64,000 bases of DNA from Diaphorobacter sp. HDW4B (GCF_011305535.1 NZ_CP049906.1:620001-684000), one strand, 5' to 3'. Counted from the first letter of the stretch, positions 31,873 to 41,797 are shown. The notes: generated by a model from the letters alone, not told the origin. Numbers and translations: made by a program.

Positions 31873-33432
31873 ATGTTCAGTGTGCGCAACCCTTCAACCG
31901 CATTTTTCTTGGCATGTCTTGCGATCGGTGCAAGCATCTCCGCTCAAGCTGAGTCAATCCCTCACATAAGCGCGTCTCTTCAGTCGGATCGAATCGTCTG
32001 GTCGACATTGAAAGCCTATGGCACAGCCAGCCTGAGACTGGCACGACCCGATGGCAAAGTGGTCGACGTAGCGTTGGGCCAATCCGGTTTGGAGTTCACT
32101 GCACGATCCATCCCCGGACTGCCTGAAGGCAGCTATGTCTACGAACTGACCCTCACTCCACCACCGGACATGCCCGCCGCGCAAGCGCAGGCATCCATTC
32201 GGGAACGCGTGATTTCTGGTGCATTTACCCTTGTGGGCGGACAGATCGTCACGCCGGCAACAAGCAAGGCGTCACCTGTTCTCACCAAAGCCACTGTCGT
32301 GGCGGACGACCAGATCGTTCAAGGCAGCCTTTGCGTGGGTGCAAGCTGTGCCAACAACGAATCGTTTGGCTTTGACACCATTCGCCTCAAGTCCGCGAGC
32401 CCCCGCATTCATTTTCAAGACACCAGCACTAACGCGTTTCCAACCAATGACTGGCGATTGCTGGCCAACGATGGAGGCAGCAGCAATTTCGCACTGGACG
32501 ACGTCACTTCTGGCAACCGCATCTTCAGCGTGACGGCCGGAGCTCCGAACAACAGTCTGTATGTCGCCGCGAATGGCAAGATCGGTTTGCGCACGGCCAC
32601 CCCGATGCTGGATATCCATGCTGTGACCAGCGATACGCCCGCGATTCGCATGGAGCAGACCAACTCGGGCGGATATACCCCGCAAACTTGGGATATCGGT
32701 GCCAATGAAGCCAACTTCTTCGTCCGTGATATCACTGGCGGGAACAAGCTTCCGTTTCGCATCCGTCCCGGGGCACCTACCAGCAGCCTGGACATCGCTG
32801 CGAGCGGATACATTGGTGTGGGAACCGCCAGCCCGAGCACCGCACTGCACGTCACACGCACGGATGGCCAAGCCAAACTGTTGGTGGAAGAGGCCAACAG
32901 CAGCAATGCGCCTCGCACCTTGCTGGAGCTCTCCAACAACGGCTCGGCGGCCATGCGCTTTACCACTGACAGCAATACTGGCTGGGACATGACCGCAGGC
33001 AGCGCGCTCACACTGGCGACGCAGGGCGCATCCACTCCTCAGTTTTCATTGCAGTCCAACGGCAATCTCACCATCACGGGCACACTCAGCAATGGCTCCA
33101 GCCGACTCCTGAAAACGGCCATTGTCCCGGTGGATGGAGCCGCGCTGCTCGACAAGGTGTTGGCGCTGCCAATCTATCACTGGCGCTACAAGACCAGTCC
33201 CGCACAAGAACTCCATGTAGGCCCCATGGCGGAAGACTTCCGGCAGATGTTTCATCTGGGACATGACGACCGCAGCCTCGCCCCGGCCGATCTGGCAGGT
33301 GTCACATTGGGCGCGGTACAAGCGCTGGCCCAGAAGGTCCAGGAGCGTGAAGCCGACATTGCCGCCATCAAGGCACGCATATCCGCACTCGAAGCGCTGG
33401 TGATGCCAGGCACGAATGCATCAGATCGCTGA
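31873..33432 (+). CDS. Secreted protein with C-terminal Peptidase_S74 (intramolecular chaperone) domain (I)
   Basis: A 519-aa protein: signal peptide (residues ~1-27, ending SISAQAES), a beta-rich N-terminal domain, then two or more short tail-fibre-like repeats (LDIHAVTSDTPAIRMEQTNS; SLDIAASGYIGVGTASPSTA). From ~407 comes an S74 domain with NGSSRLLKTAIVPVDG (Ser410, Lys414) and ELHVGPMAEDFRQMFHLG, and finally a coiled-coil-like tail (KVQEREADIAAIKARISALE). S74 domains trimerise phage tailspikes and fibres and then self-cleave at the Ser. Here the protein has a Sec signal, so it is a cell-envelope or exported fibre and not a phage part. An AT-rich promoter-like stretch lies at about 31790-31830. 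It is followed 12 bp later by a paralogue. Confidence 0.78.
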   Translation: MFSVRNPSTAFFLACLAIGASISAQAESIPHISASLQSDRIVWSTLKAYGTASLRLARPDGKVVDVALGQSGLEFTARSIPGLPEGSYVYELTLTPPPDMPAAQAQASIRERVISGAFTLVGGQIVTPATSKASPVLTKATVVADDQIVQGSLCVGASCANNESFGFDTIRLKSASPRIHFQDTSTNAFPTNDWRLLANDGGSSNFALDDVTSGNRIFSVTAGAPNNSLYVAANGKIGLRTATPMLDIHAVTSDTPAIRMEQTNSGGYTPQTWDIGANEANFFVRDITGGNKLPFRIRPGAPTSSLDIAASGYIGVGTASPSTALHVTRTDGQAKLLVEEANSSNAPRTLLELSNNGSAAMRFTTDSNTGWDMTAGSALTLATQGASTPQFSLQSNGNLTITGTLSNGSSRLLKTAIVPVDGAALLDKVLALPIYHWRYKTSPAQELHVGPMAEDFRQMFHLGHDDRSLAPADLAGVTLGAVQALAQKVQEREADIAAIKARISALEALVMPGTNASDR

Positions 33433-33444
33433 TCGGGACGCGCC

Positions 33445-35157
33445 ATGTCTTACCATCCCCACGTCCTGACTTCCATCCAAATCCGGCCTCAGGGACGCTC
33501 CCCTGCTCTGCTGAAACTCACCGGCACTCTTGCTGCGCTGATGATGCTGGGCGGGTTGCCAATGCAAGCCAGCTTTGCACAGGCTTCGAACAGTGCTTCA
33601 ACGACGGGCCTGTCCACTTCACCGTTGACCGTCAGCACCACACTCACCTCTTCGCACCTGACGTGGAAAGCATCCGCAGCGCACGGATCTGCCACATTGC
33701 GACTGGTTCGCAGCGATGGCCAATGGCTGCGAGACATGGCTTTGCCATCCGATTCATTGACTTTGTCCGCACAGGACAATGCGTTGCCCGATGGGCAATA
33801 CACCTTTGAACTGACGCTGGCACCCGCGCTGGCCACGCGCCGTCAACGAGCCGACGACGACAACGGGGCTTCAGCAACGGCCAATCCTCCCATGGGTGCC
33901 ACGCAGTCCGGTACCGCGACCGTGCGTGATGGCCGCTTCGTCTTGCCCACTCTGGAGCCGACGAATGGCACTGCCGTTGCAAAGACCACTCCGTTCGCCA
34001 AAGATGTGGTGGTGGCTGACGACTCCATCGTTCAAGCCAACATGTGCGTAGGTTTTGACTGTGGCAGTGGGGGTGGCGAGACTTTCGGCAGCGATATGCT
34101 GCGCTTGAAAGAGAACAATCTGCGCATCAAGTTTGCCGAAACCCGCGTCGCACCCGACCCAACCCGTGAATGGCAAATCATTGCCAATGAGTCTAATTCG
34201 GGCGGTGCCAACTTTCTGGGCATTGACGATGTCACCGGTGTGCTCGGTCCGATCCGTTGGATGGCTGGAGCGCCGGCCGACAGCCTGATGGTTGATGCAC
34301 AAGGACGTCTTGGTGTCAGAACCGCCACACCCGCGCAAGCTGTGCAAATGAGCACTGCCGACACGCCGGCCATTCGTCTTGAACAGAACAATACGACGGG
34401 ATTCACCGCGCAGACTTGGGATGTGGCAGGCAATGAGGCCAACTTCTTTGTGCGCGACCTGAATCAGGGAAGTCTCCTTTCACTGCGCATTCGGCCCGGA
34501 GCACCGCAATCCAGCGTCGATATCGCTGGCAACGGTTTTGTCGGTTTGGGTACACCTCGCCCATCCGCAGCTTTGCATGTGCGCAGGGTCGATGGCCACA
34601 GCAACGTGCATATCGCAAACACCACCACAGCAAACACAGGCCCGCTGGTGGAGCTTCAAAACAAGGGGCCAGTCGTGGCTGCCTTTCTGCGCGGCTCGTC
34701 GACAACCCGCTGGACGGCGACTGCTGACACCGGCGATTTTCGGTTCGCTGGAGACTCGGGGACCACGGCTCTGGCGGTACAGGCCAATGGTGATCTGGTC
34801 GTGCCAGGCATACTGAGCCAAGGCTCCAGCCGTACGCTCAAGCACGACATCGTGCCCGTCGCCACCCATGCCATTTTGCAAAGCGTGCAGCAACTGCCGG
34901 TCTACGCATGGCGCTATTTGAGTGACCAAAATTCCAGCGTGCATCTGGGTCCCATGGCAGAGGACGTTCATCAGGCGACACAACTTGGCGAAAGCCCGCG
35001 CCGACTCGCTCCGAGCGACGTGGCAAGCCTCGCAGCTGCGGCCGTGCAGGCGCTGAATCAACAGTTGGCCGTGCGCGATGCGGAACTCAGCACCTTGATG
35101 CGACGCTTTCTGGAACTGGAATCCCGCCTGAGCGGACAAGTCAGGAGTCAGCCATGA
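33445..35157 (+). CDS. Secreted protein with C-terminal Peptidase_S74 domain (II)
   Basis: A 570-aa paralogue of the preceding gene product with the same order: signal-like segment (residues ~22-48, LAALMMLGGLPMQASFAQA), a beta domain (FELTLAP), a middle part almost collinear with protein I (VVVADDSIVQANMCVGFDCG, then DTPAIRLEQNNTTGFTAQTW and EANFFVRDLNQG), and an S74 domain from ~459 with GSSRTLKHDIVPV (Ser462, Lys466) and SSVHLGPMAEDVHQATQLGE. It ends with a short coiled coil. Tandem duplication in situ is likely. The stop overlaps the next start (ATGA), so the three genes form one unit. Confidence 0.78.
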   Translation: MSYHPHVLTSIQIRPQGRSPALLKLTGTLAALMMLGGLPMQASFAQASNSASTTGLSTSPLTVSTTLTSSHLTWKASAAHGSATLRLVRSDGQWLRDMALPSDSLTLSAQDNALPDGQYTFELTLAPALATRRQRADDDNGASATANPPMGATQSGTATVRDGRFVLPTLEPTNGTAVAKTTPFAKDVVVADDSIVQANMCVGFDCGSGGGETFGSDMLRLKENNLRIKFAETRVAPDPTREWQIIANESNSGGANFLGIDDVTGVLGPIRWMAGAPADSLMVDAQGRLGVRTATPAQAVQMSTADTPAIRLEQNNTTGFTAQTWDVAGNEANFFVRDLNQGSLLSLRIRPGAPQSSVDIAGNGFVGLGTPRPSAALHVRRVDGHSNVHIANTTTANTGPLVELQNKGPVVAAFLRGSSTTRWTATADTGDFRFAGDSGTTALAVQANGDLVVPGILSQGSSRTLKHDIVPVATHAILQSVQQLPVYAWRYLSDQNSSVHLGPMAEDVHQATQLGESPRRLAPSDVASLAAAAVQALNQQLAVRDAELSTLMRRFLELESRLSGQVRSQP

Positions 35158-36155
35158 ATGACTTGGAACGTACGACATCCAGCGGTTTCAGATGCACTGC
35201 CTCGAAGGCTTGGCTCATCGGAGCCGCACTCCAACTTTCGGCGATCACCTGCGCGATGGCGCAAGCGTTCACGGTGACGCCATCGTCCATCGTCATGCCT
35301 GCCTCTGGAAGTGCGATCAACGTCACGCTCGTTCCATCTGGCGGCGTCGCACCGTATCAATACCTGCTGAGCGCAGGGCGTCTGCCCGCCGGGGTGAGCC
35401 TGTCGGGCGCAGGCGTGCTCAGTGGGACATTGGCAGAGAACTCACCGAACTTCACCATCACTGTCTCGGATGATCGCGGCGATGAAGTGGATGTGCTCAG
35501 CATTGTGATCGCTCTGACCGCCCAGCCAGCCCCGATGGTGGTTGGCAGTGCCACCAATGCGGTGCTTTCCGCAGCAGGTGGGTCGGGGCCCTACCAGTTT
35601 GCGTTGGCTCCGGGCGCCAGCCTGCCGGCAGGCCTCAGTCTGAACACCAACGGAAGCCTGAGCGGCACACCCACCACTTCAGGCACATTCACTGTGCCAG
35701 TAGTCATTACCGACAGCACCAGTGCCAGCACCACCGTCAACGCGACCTTCACCATCAATGCCGCACCCGTGGCGCTCAGCATTGCCACGCCACCTGCATT
35801 GAATGTCGGCAGCCCAGCCAGTGTCATCCTGATGGCCTCGGGCGGCACTGCACCCTATCAATTCGTGCTCACCAGCGGCAGCTTGCCCGCAGGACTGACC
35901 CTGAATTTGGATGGGTCCCTGACCGGCAGCCCAAGCGTTTCCGGAACAACGGTCGTGACCATCACAGTCACCGACAACACAGGTGTCAGCACTCCCAACC
36001 CGGTGACTTTTGTGGTGCACGCGGTATCAGCCGAAGCTGCCCCCACCCCGGTTCCGTGGAATGCGCCTTGGGCGCTGCTTTCCAGCTCGGCTTTGATTTT
36101 GCTGGGATGGTCGGGCATGAAGCGCAGGCGAAGGAAGGCCGTCAGTTCCCACTGA
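35154..36155 (+). CDS. Ig-repeat surface protein with C-terminal membrane-sorting tail
   Basis: A 333-aa protein: signal peptide (~1-38, ending CAMAQA) and three He_PIG-type Ig-like repeats, each with PYQ(Y/F)-LL/VLT..., LPAG(V/L)(S/T)L and G(S/V)LSGT or GSLTGS. The C-terminal tail is P-V-P-W-N-A-P-W followed by one hydrophobic helix (ALLSSSALILLGWSG) and an Arg cluster (MKRRRRK). This tripartite tail resembles the IPTL/PEP-CTERM class of sorting signals processed by exosortase-like enzymes. It overlaps the second S74 gene by 4 bp and may anchor or display the S74 fibres. That role is inference. Confidence 0.7.
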   Translation: MNDLERTTSSGFRCTASKAWLIGAALQLSAITCAMAQAFTVTPSSIVMPASGSAINVTLVPSGGVAPYQYLLSAGRLPAGVSLSGAGVLSGTLAENSPNFTITVSDDRGDEVDVLSIVIALTAQPAPMVVGSATNAVLSAAGGSGPYQFALAPGASLPAGLSLNTNGSLSGTPTTSGTFTVPVVITDSTSASTTVNATFTINAAPVALSIATPPALNVGSPASVILMASGGTAPYQFVLTSGSLPAGLTLNLDGSLTGSPSVSGTTVVTITVTDNTGVSTPNPVTFVVHAVSAEAAPTPVPWNAPWALLSSSALILLGWSGMKRRRRKAVSSH

Positions 36156-36171
36156 CCACCACGTTTCCGCA

Positions 36172-36300
36172 TCAGGCAACCGAGGGGGCTTCATCCTGAA
36201 CCGCGCACAGGAGTTGGGTCCTCTCCATTGCGCTGATCAAGCGCCGTTCATCGGCAAGGAATCCACCTGACTGCATTCGCGGACGGGGTTGCTCCTTCAC
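36172..36300 (-). CDS. Possible small ORF in the 351-bp gap before polB
   Basis: A 42-codon minus-strand frame from GTG at 36300 (or ATG at 36276, with AAGGAG 17 nt upstream). It reads through the residues GGFLADERRLISAMERTQLL near the middle and ends before the Ig-repeat gene. The amphipathic helical look suggests a real small protein, but no family was recognised. Nothing else was seen in 36156-36506. Confidence 0.3.
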   Translation of the reverse strand: MKEQPRPRMQSGGFLADERRLISAMERTQLLCAVQDEAPSVA

Positions 36301-36506
36301 GCTATCATCCCGAAATCGCAGTCCCGCCCATATTGCAAACGCCAAGGCAATGCCGTCGGGACATGCGTGGATGACCGCTGAACAAGGTTCAGCATCGACC
36401 TCCTTTCCTGCGCATCATTCGCTGTGCTTGGTCTGCATGCCCGCGCGCTTGCATTTCCGAGATCTGCGATCCCCGTCTGTCCACCTTTCGCTCAGTTTCA
36501 TCTCTC

Positions 36507-38879
36507 GTGTCATCCTCCAAACGCCAAGGATTCATCCTGACCCGCAATTGGCGAGATATACGAGCGGGCACCGAAATCGAGTACTGGTTGGCGACGGATA
36601 CCGGGCCGTTGAAGGTGCTTCTGACAGGCCAGACGTCGGTGGCCTTTGTCGAGGACCGACACAAGGGTGCGGTGGAGGCGCTGCTTGGCGTCGTGCCTGA
36701 CGTCGAATTGCGCGAGCTGGAACTCAAAAGCTTTCGACAGGCGCCCGTCTGGGGTGTCTATGCCAAGCATTTTCGCCAATTGGGGCGGCTTGCGCGCGCG
36801 CTCCAGCAGCAAGGTGTTTCCCTTCTCGAAGCCGACGTTCGTCCACACGAGCGCTACCTGATGGAGCGCTTCATCACCGCCGGTGTTGCGCTGGAAGGCG
36901 GACGAAACGACAACGCGACGCTGGTGGACTGCAAGCTCCTGCCTGCGCCGGATTTCAGGCCCGCACTGAAGGTCGTCTCGTTGGACATCGAGACCAGCCA
37001 GCACCAGGACCTGTATTCGATTGCTCTGGATGGCATGGACGAACGCGTGGTGTTCATGCTTGGCGAGCCGCCTGCCGATGCGTTACAGCCGACTGGCTTC
37101 GCGCTGATCCATTGCGCAACCCGCAAAGCGATGATCGACCATCTCAACGAATGGTTCGCACGCAATGACCCGGACATCATCATTGGATGGAACGTCATTC
37201 AGTTCGACCTGCGCGTGCTGCAGAAAACGGCGGATGACTGTGCGACGCCACTGCTTCTGGGCCGGGAAGGCAGGCCCATCGCATGGCGCACCCATCCGGG
37301 CAAGCAGGACTATCTGTTCGCTCCCATGCCGGGACGCGCGGTCATCGACGGCATCGAAGCGCTCCGGGCGGCCGTGTGGAGCTTTCCCTCTTTCAGTCTC
37401 GAAAACGTCTCTCAGGAGCTGCTTGGCGAGGGCAAGGACATCGGGGACGAATACGACAAGATGGCAGAAATCGAGCGGCGATTTCAGGAGGACAAGCCGT
37501 CTCTGGCCCTCTACAACATCCGGGACTGCGAGCTGGTTCTGCGCATCTTCGAGAAGGCCAAGCTGCTGCAGTTTGCCATGGAGCGCGCGCACACGACGGG
37601 CCTGCAGATCGACCATTTCGGGGGCTCGATCGCCGCGTTCAGCCACCACTATCTGCCGCGCATGCACCGCATGGGGTATGTGGCTCCGAACGTGGGCGAT
37701 GTTCAGGGGAAGTCCTCTCCCGGCGGCTATGTGATGGACTCCAAGCCCGGCTTCTACGACTCCGTGGTGGTGCTGGACTACAAGAGCCTGTATCCCTCGA
37801 TCATTCGCACCTTCCTTGTGGACCCGGTGGGATTGGCCGAGGGGCAACATGCGGACAGCCCGGAGCGGCTCATCAAGGGCCCGCGGGGCACGCTCTTCTC
37901 GCGCGAGAAGCATTGCCTGCCGGAAATCGTGACCACCTTGTGGCGCGCCCGTGACGAGGCCAAGCGCGCCAGGAACGAACCGCTGTCGCAGGCCCTCAAA
38001 CTGGTGATGAATTCGTTCGCCGGGGTGCTGGGCGCATCGGAATGCCGCTTTTTCAATCCAGACTTGATCTCCGCGATCACCTTGCGCGGCCACGAGATGG
38101 TGAAGGTCACGCGGGACTTCGTGGAAAAGCGCGGCTACGAAGTCATCTATGGAGACACGGACTCGATTTTCATCTGGCTCAAGCGCACCCACTCCAACGA
38201 AGAGGCGCACGCGGTGGCGGCCGAGCTGGCGCGGGACATCAACGCTTGGTGGACGCAAACCTTGCGGGACGAACAGGACTTGGAGAGCTTTCTCGAAATC
38301 GAATTCGACACACACTACAAGAAGTTCTTCATGCCCACCATCCGGGGATCGGACGTGGGCAGCAAAAAGCGATACGCCGGTCTGAGCGTCGATGCCGCAG
38401 GCAAGGAAGCCATGATCTACCGGGGCCTCGAAATGGCCCGAAGCGACTGGACGCTTCTGGCCCGGCAGTTTCAGGAGGGCCTGCTGTCGCGCGTCTTCCA
38501 GGGTCTTCCTTATCGCGACTTCGTGATCGACTACGCGCACTCCACTCTGGCGGGCAAGAAGGATGATCTGCTCGTCTACCGCAAGCGCCTGCGTCACCGT
38601 CTGGACGACTACGTGGCGAACGTGCCGCCACAGGTGCGTGCCGCCCGCATTGCCGATGAGTACAACGTACGCATGGATCGGCCCAAGCAGTACCAGAACG
38701 GCGGCTGGATTCGATATGTCATGACCCAGGCAGGACCGGAACCCCTGGAAGCCCGGCGGTCGCCCATCGACTACGAGCACTACCTGAGCAAGCAGATTCA
38801 GCCCATTGCCGATTCGATACTTCAGCCCTTGGGGGAGGATTTCACGGCTTTGACGTCAGCCCAGCAGGAGTTGTTCTAG
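36507..38879 (+). CDS. polB: DNA polymerase II (family B)
   Basis: A 790-aa protein, the size of E. coli Pol II, collinear with it throughout. The N-terminus is QGFILTRNWRDIRAGTEIEY. The exonuclease motifs are VVSLDIETS (Exo I), then IIGWNVIQFDLRVLQ and NIRDCELVLRIFEKA. The polymerase motifs are DYKSLYPSIIRTF (motif A), KLVMNSFAGVLG (motif B) and YGDTDSIF (motif C), with KKRYAGL downstream. The C-terminus QQELF is a beta-clamp-binding-like tail. It acts in translesion synthesis and replication restart after damage. The start is a GTG at 36507; no better start is seen. No LexA box was recognised upstream. Confidence 0.93.
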   Translation: MSSSKRQGFILTRNWRDIRAGTEIEYWLATDTGPLKVLLTGQTSVAFVEDRHKGAVEALLGVVPDVELRELELKSFRQAPVWGVYAKHFRQLGRLARALQQQGVSLLEADVRPHERYLMERFITAGVALEGGRNDNATLVDCKLLPAPDFRPALKVVSLDIETSQHQDLYSIALDGMDERVVFMLGEPPADALQPTGFALIHCATRKAMIDHLNEWFARNDPDIIIGWNVIQFDLRVLQKTADDCATPLLLGREGRPIAWRTHPGKQDYLFAPMPGRAVIDGIEALRAAVWSFPSFSLENVSQELLGEGKDIGDEYDKMAEIERRFQEDKPSLALYNIRDCELVLRIFEKAKLLQFAMERAHTTGLQIDHFGGSIAAFSHHYLPRMHRMGYVAPNVGDVQGKSSPGGYVMDSKPGFYDSVVVLDYKSLYPSIIRTFLVDPVGLAEGQHADSPERLIKGPRGTLFSREKHCLPEIVTTLWRARDEAKRARNEPLSQALKLVMNSFAGVLGASECRFFNPDLISAITLRGHEMVKVTRDFVEKRGYEVIYGDTDSIFIWLKRTHSNEEAHAVAAELARDINAWWTQTLRDEQDLESFLEIEFDTHYKKFFMPTIRGSDVGSKKRYAGLSVDAAGKEAMIYRGLEMARSDWTLLARQFQEGLLSRVFQGLPYRDFVIDYAHSTLAGKKDDLLVYRKRLRHRLDDYVANVPPQVRAARIADEYNVRMDRPKQYQNGGWIRYVMTQAGPEPLEARRSPIDYEHYLSKQIQPIADSILQPLGEDFTALTSAQQELF

Positions 38880-39076
38880 CACCAGCTTCGCCAAGCCAAC
38901 CGCACGAGCAGAATGGCGAAGTGGCTGGCTGACGCCAATAGACAGGCGAACCCCTGCAGAATAGTTGACATTCCGACGCGGCAGTTTCTGCCAAAGCGAG
39001 CGCTCGACTGTCATCCCGCCTGTCTCTGATTGCGTTATGGTGACACTTGTTCGGAGCCCTATAAGGAGATCCTTGA

Positions 39077-41413
39077 ATGCCTAAACGCACTATTGAGATT
39101 CGGGACCAAGCTGGCATGGTCGCATCGCCGGGCTTGCAGACTGCGCCTGTCCTGGATTTGATGTGTTCACATTTCGTGCTGACCTTGGCCTCCAAGCAGG
39201 GCTCCAAGTTCAATGTGCGTCGTGACATCAACGGATTGATGGCCTTGGCCGGTCGGCACCTGATGTGGCCCGATGCCGTGTTGAACCGCGTTCGCGAGTT
39301 TCTGTCGCGCCGCTGCAAGGACAACGATTCCTGGCGCGGGCATGAGCAGCTCTCCAACGAAGAGTTTCTGGAGCGGCATGGCGTCTGGCGTGGACCCTAT
39401 GAAGAAGGCTCGCTGTTCTACTACTTGGACGAATACGCCAAAGACGCGCCCAAAGACCTGTTGACGCTGCTTTCCAGCACCGGCCAGTGGTTGAGCCACG
39501 CCGTCAAGAAGCAGTCGACTCTGGTCGAGACCAACATTGATTCGTTGGCCAACCTGCTGCAACTGAACAAAGCCGAGCGCGCTCTGCTGCTCTACGGCAC
39601 GCTGGCGCGCCATCAGCGTGATCTGCGCAGCCTGCTCGTGGAGTTCAAGGTCAACAACGCACCTGAGGCCTACGCGGCCATTGCCGATCTCGCGGGCGTG
39701 CAAGCCACGGACGTGGCCGACGCCCTGCGCGCTGGTGGGCGTCTGGAGCGCATTGGGCTGGTCGAAAACCTGCTGTCCGAGAACAGCATCACCGATCTGG
39801 CCGACCTCATGAAGGTCAGCGAAAAACTGCCGCCCGTGCTCATGCGCGAGTACCGCGATCGTGCCGAACTGATGGCGGTGTTCACACGCCCCGCGACTCC
39901 CAGCGAACTCAAGGCCAACGACTTCGAGTTTGCGGGCGACGATGTGCAGGTGCTCGTCAACCTGCTGCGCAAAGCCATGCAGACCAAGGCGCTGGGCGTC
40001 AACGTGCTGCTGTACGGCCCTCCCGGCACGGGCAAGACCGAGCTGGCCAAAGTGGTCGCACGCGAAGCCGGTCTGGACTTGTTCGAGGTCGAATACGCAG
40101 ACCGCGACGGCAACAGCCTCTCCGGTCGCGACCGTTATCGCTCGCTGCAGATTGCGCAAGTCTTTCTGAAAGGCGCGGAAGCCGCTGCCTTGTTGTTTGA
40201 CGAGGTGGAAGACGTCTTCCCACCCATCAGCGTGGATGCGGCGGGCCTGATGGCGCGCGCCGACCAGCAGGCCATCAGCGCTGCGGTCAGTCACTCGGTG
40301 AACGGCAAGGCCTGGGTCAACCAGATCCTCGAATCCAACACCGTTCCCACCATCTGGGTGACCAACCGCATCGAGCAGATCGACCCGGCCTTCCGCCGTC
40401 GCTTTGCGTATCACCTCGAACTCAAATCGCCACCCCCCGGCGCACGTGAACAGCTCATCCGCAAGACGCTGGACGGCGTGGCCGTGAGCGATGCGTTCGT
40501 GGCCAAACTGACCGAGCGAAAGGGCTTGACCCCAGCGCAGATTCGCACCGCCGTGCGTTTTGCCGATCTGGCGCACGCCGGCCCGGAAGCGGGCGGCGAA
40601 GCCTTTGAAGCGCTGATCGACCGGCAGTTGAAGAACTCCGACGCCGCTCTGGGCCGCAAGCCTGATGGCAGCGCAAAGAAAGGCCGCCGCCAGGTCACCA
40701 CCTACGACCTCGACATGCTGAATGTCGAAACCCGCTTCGAGATTCCACGCATCGTGGAAGCCCTGAAAGCGCGTGGTCACGGTGCCCTGTGCTTCTATGG
40801 CGCGCCCGGCACTGGCAAGACCGCGCTGGGCGAATACATCGCCGAGCATCTGGGCCAGCCGCTCATCGTGAAGCAGGCCAGCGATCTGGTCAGCAAGTTC
40901 GTGGGCGAAACCGAGCAGAACATGGCCGCCATGTTTGCCGAAGCCACACAGGAAAAAGCCGTGCTGCTGCTCGACGAAGCCGACAGCTTCCTGATGGATC
41001 GTCGCGGTGCGCAGCGCAGCTACGAAGTGACCGAGGTGAACGAAATGCTGCAGCAAATGGAACGCCACGACGGCGTGTTCATCTGCACCACCAACCTGCT
41101 CGACCGCATCGATCAGGCCGCCCTGCGTCGCTTTACCTTCAAGATCAAGTTCATGCCGCTGACGGCAGAGCAGCGCGAGAAAATGTTCATCACCGAAGCG
41201 CTGGCAGGTGATGCGCAGAAGCTCACGCCTGAAGTCAGCCGCCGCCTTGCCAAACTGGAGCAACTCGCCCCCGGCGACTTCGCTGCAGTCAAAAGACAGT
41301 GCGACATTCTGGCCGCAGAGTTCTCGGTGGAAGAGTTCATCGAGCAACTGGAGGCCGAGCACCGCATCAAACCCGAAGTGCGCGAGCAGCGGTCGATGGG
41401 GTTCGTGCAGTAG
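39077..41413 (+). CDS. Tandem AAA+ ATPase
   Basis: A 778-aa protein with two AAA modules. The first (~310-500) has Walker A GPPGTGKTE and Walker B ALLFDEVEDVF; the second (~560-740) has GAPGTGKTA and VLLLDEADSF, followed by sensor and arginine-finger-like TNLLDRIDQAALRRF. The N-terminal ~300 residues are helical and resemble no domain I can name. The Asp-Glu of both Walker B motifs are intact, so both modules may hydrolyse ATP. Relatives are annotated as AAA ATPases of unknown role, with remodelling or unfolding chaperone activity expected. It is monocistronic; AAGGAG precedes the ATG at 39077. Confidence 0.85.
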   Translation: MPKRTIEIRDQAGMVASPGLQTAPVLDLMCSHFVLTLASKQGSKFNVRRDINGLMALAGRHLMWPDAVLNRVREFLSRRCKDNDSWRGHEQLSNEEFLERHGVWRGPYEEGSLFYYLDEYAKDAPKDLLTLLSSTGQWLSHAVKKQSTLVETNIDSLANLLQLNKAERALLLYGTLARHQRDLRSLLVEFKVNNAPEAYAAIADLAGVQATDVADALRAGGRLERIGLVENLLSENSITDLADLMKVSEKLPPVLMREYRDRAELMAVFTRPATPSELKANDFEFAGDDVQVLVNLLRKAMQTKALGVNVLLYGPPGTGKTELAKVVAREAGLDLFEVEYADRDGNSLSGRDRYRSLQIAQVFLKGAEAAALLFDEVEDVFPPISVDAAGLMARADQQAISAAVSHSVNGKAWVNQILESNTVPTIWVTNRIEQIDPAFRRRFAYHLELKSPPPGAREQLIRKTLDGVAVSDAFVAKLTERKGLTPAQIRTAVRFADLAHAGPEAGGEAFEALIDRQLKNSDAALGRKPDGSAKKGRRQVTTYDLDMLNVETRFEIPRIVEALKARGHGALCFYGAPGTGKTALGEYIAEHLGQPLIVKQASDLVSKFVGETEQNMAAMFAEATQEKAVLLLDEADSFLMDRRGAQRSYEVTEVNEMLQQMERHDGVFICTTNLLDRIDQAALRRFTFKIKFMPLTAEQREKMFITEALAGDAQKLTPEVSRRLAKLEQLAPGDFAAVKRQCDILAAEFSVEEFIEQLEAEHRIKPEVREQRSMGFVQ

Positions 41414-41797
41414 ACGTGCCGACTGTCCGCAAATCAGAATCCATCAGAATGCGAACGCGTTATTTGCGCTCCAGTTGGCGATAGACCTCGGCGGATACAC
41501 GGGCCAATTCGGCCCGTCCGGTCTGGGCAGACAGGGCATAGCGACAGGGCCAGATCCGCTAGGCAAAAGCCCCCTTCCAACGCATATCTCAGGCTCCGCA
41601 GATGCGGCGCACGCATGGGCTTGCCCATCCGTTTGGACAGCCATCCACTGACAGGTTGTGCATGAGGCTGAACCACCAGACGCGCTCCATTTTGTGCAGT
41701 CAAGTGGTTTCCCGATGGCGCACGGTATTGCAGCCGTACTCGACAAACTTTGAATGCAACCGTCGATGCAGCCATGCATCTACTTATACTTGTTGGA
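41414..41797. other. Intergenic region before moeA
   Basis: 384 bp separating the AAA+ ATPase from the molybdopterin genes. A minus-strand frame ending at 41460-41462 encodes YALSAQTGRAELARVSAEVY and then RQLERK-stop. It looks like a protein C-terminus but is cut by a stop about 28 codons upstream, so it may be a gene remnant of unknown origin. No molybdenum-cofactor riboswitch or terminator was recognised. Confidence 0.35.

Noticed and set aside
37083-38780. 565-codon minus-strand frame opposite polB
   Set aside because: Fully inside a certain gene on the other strand, with no domain.
39167-41362. 731-codon minus-strand frame opposite the AAA+ ATPase
   Set aside because: Shadow of a high-GC gene; His/Gln/Val-rich composition without any motif.
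41414-41797. Molybdenum-cofactor riboswitch upstream of moeA
   Set aside because: No convincing aptamer core or extended pairing was found by eye.
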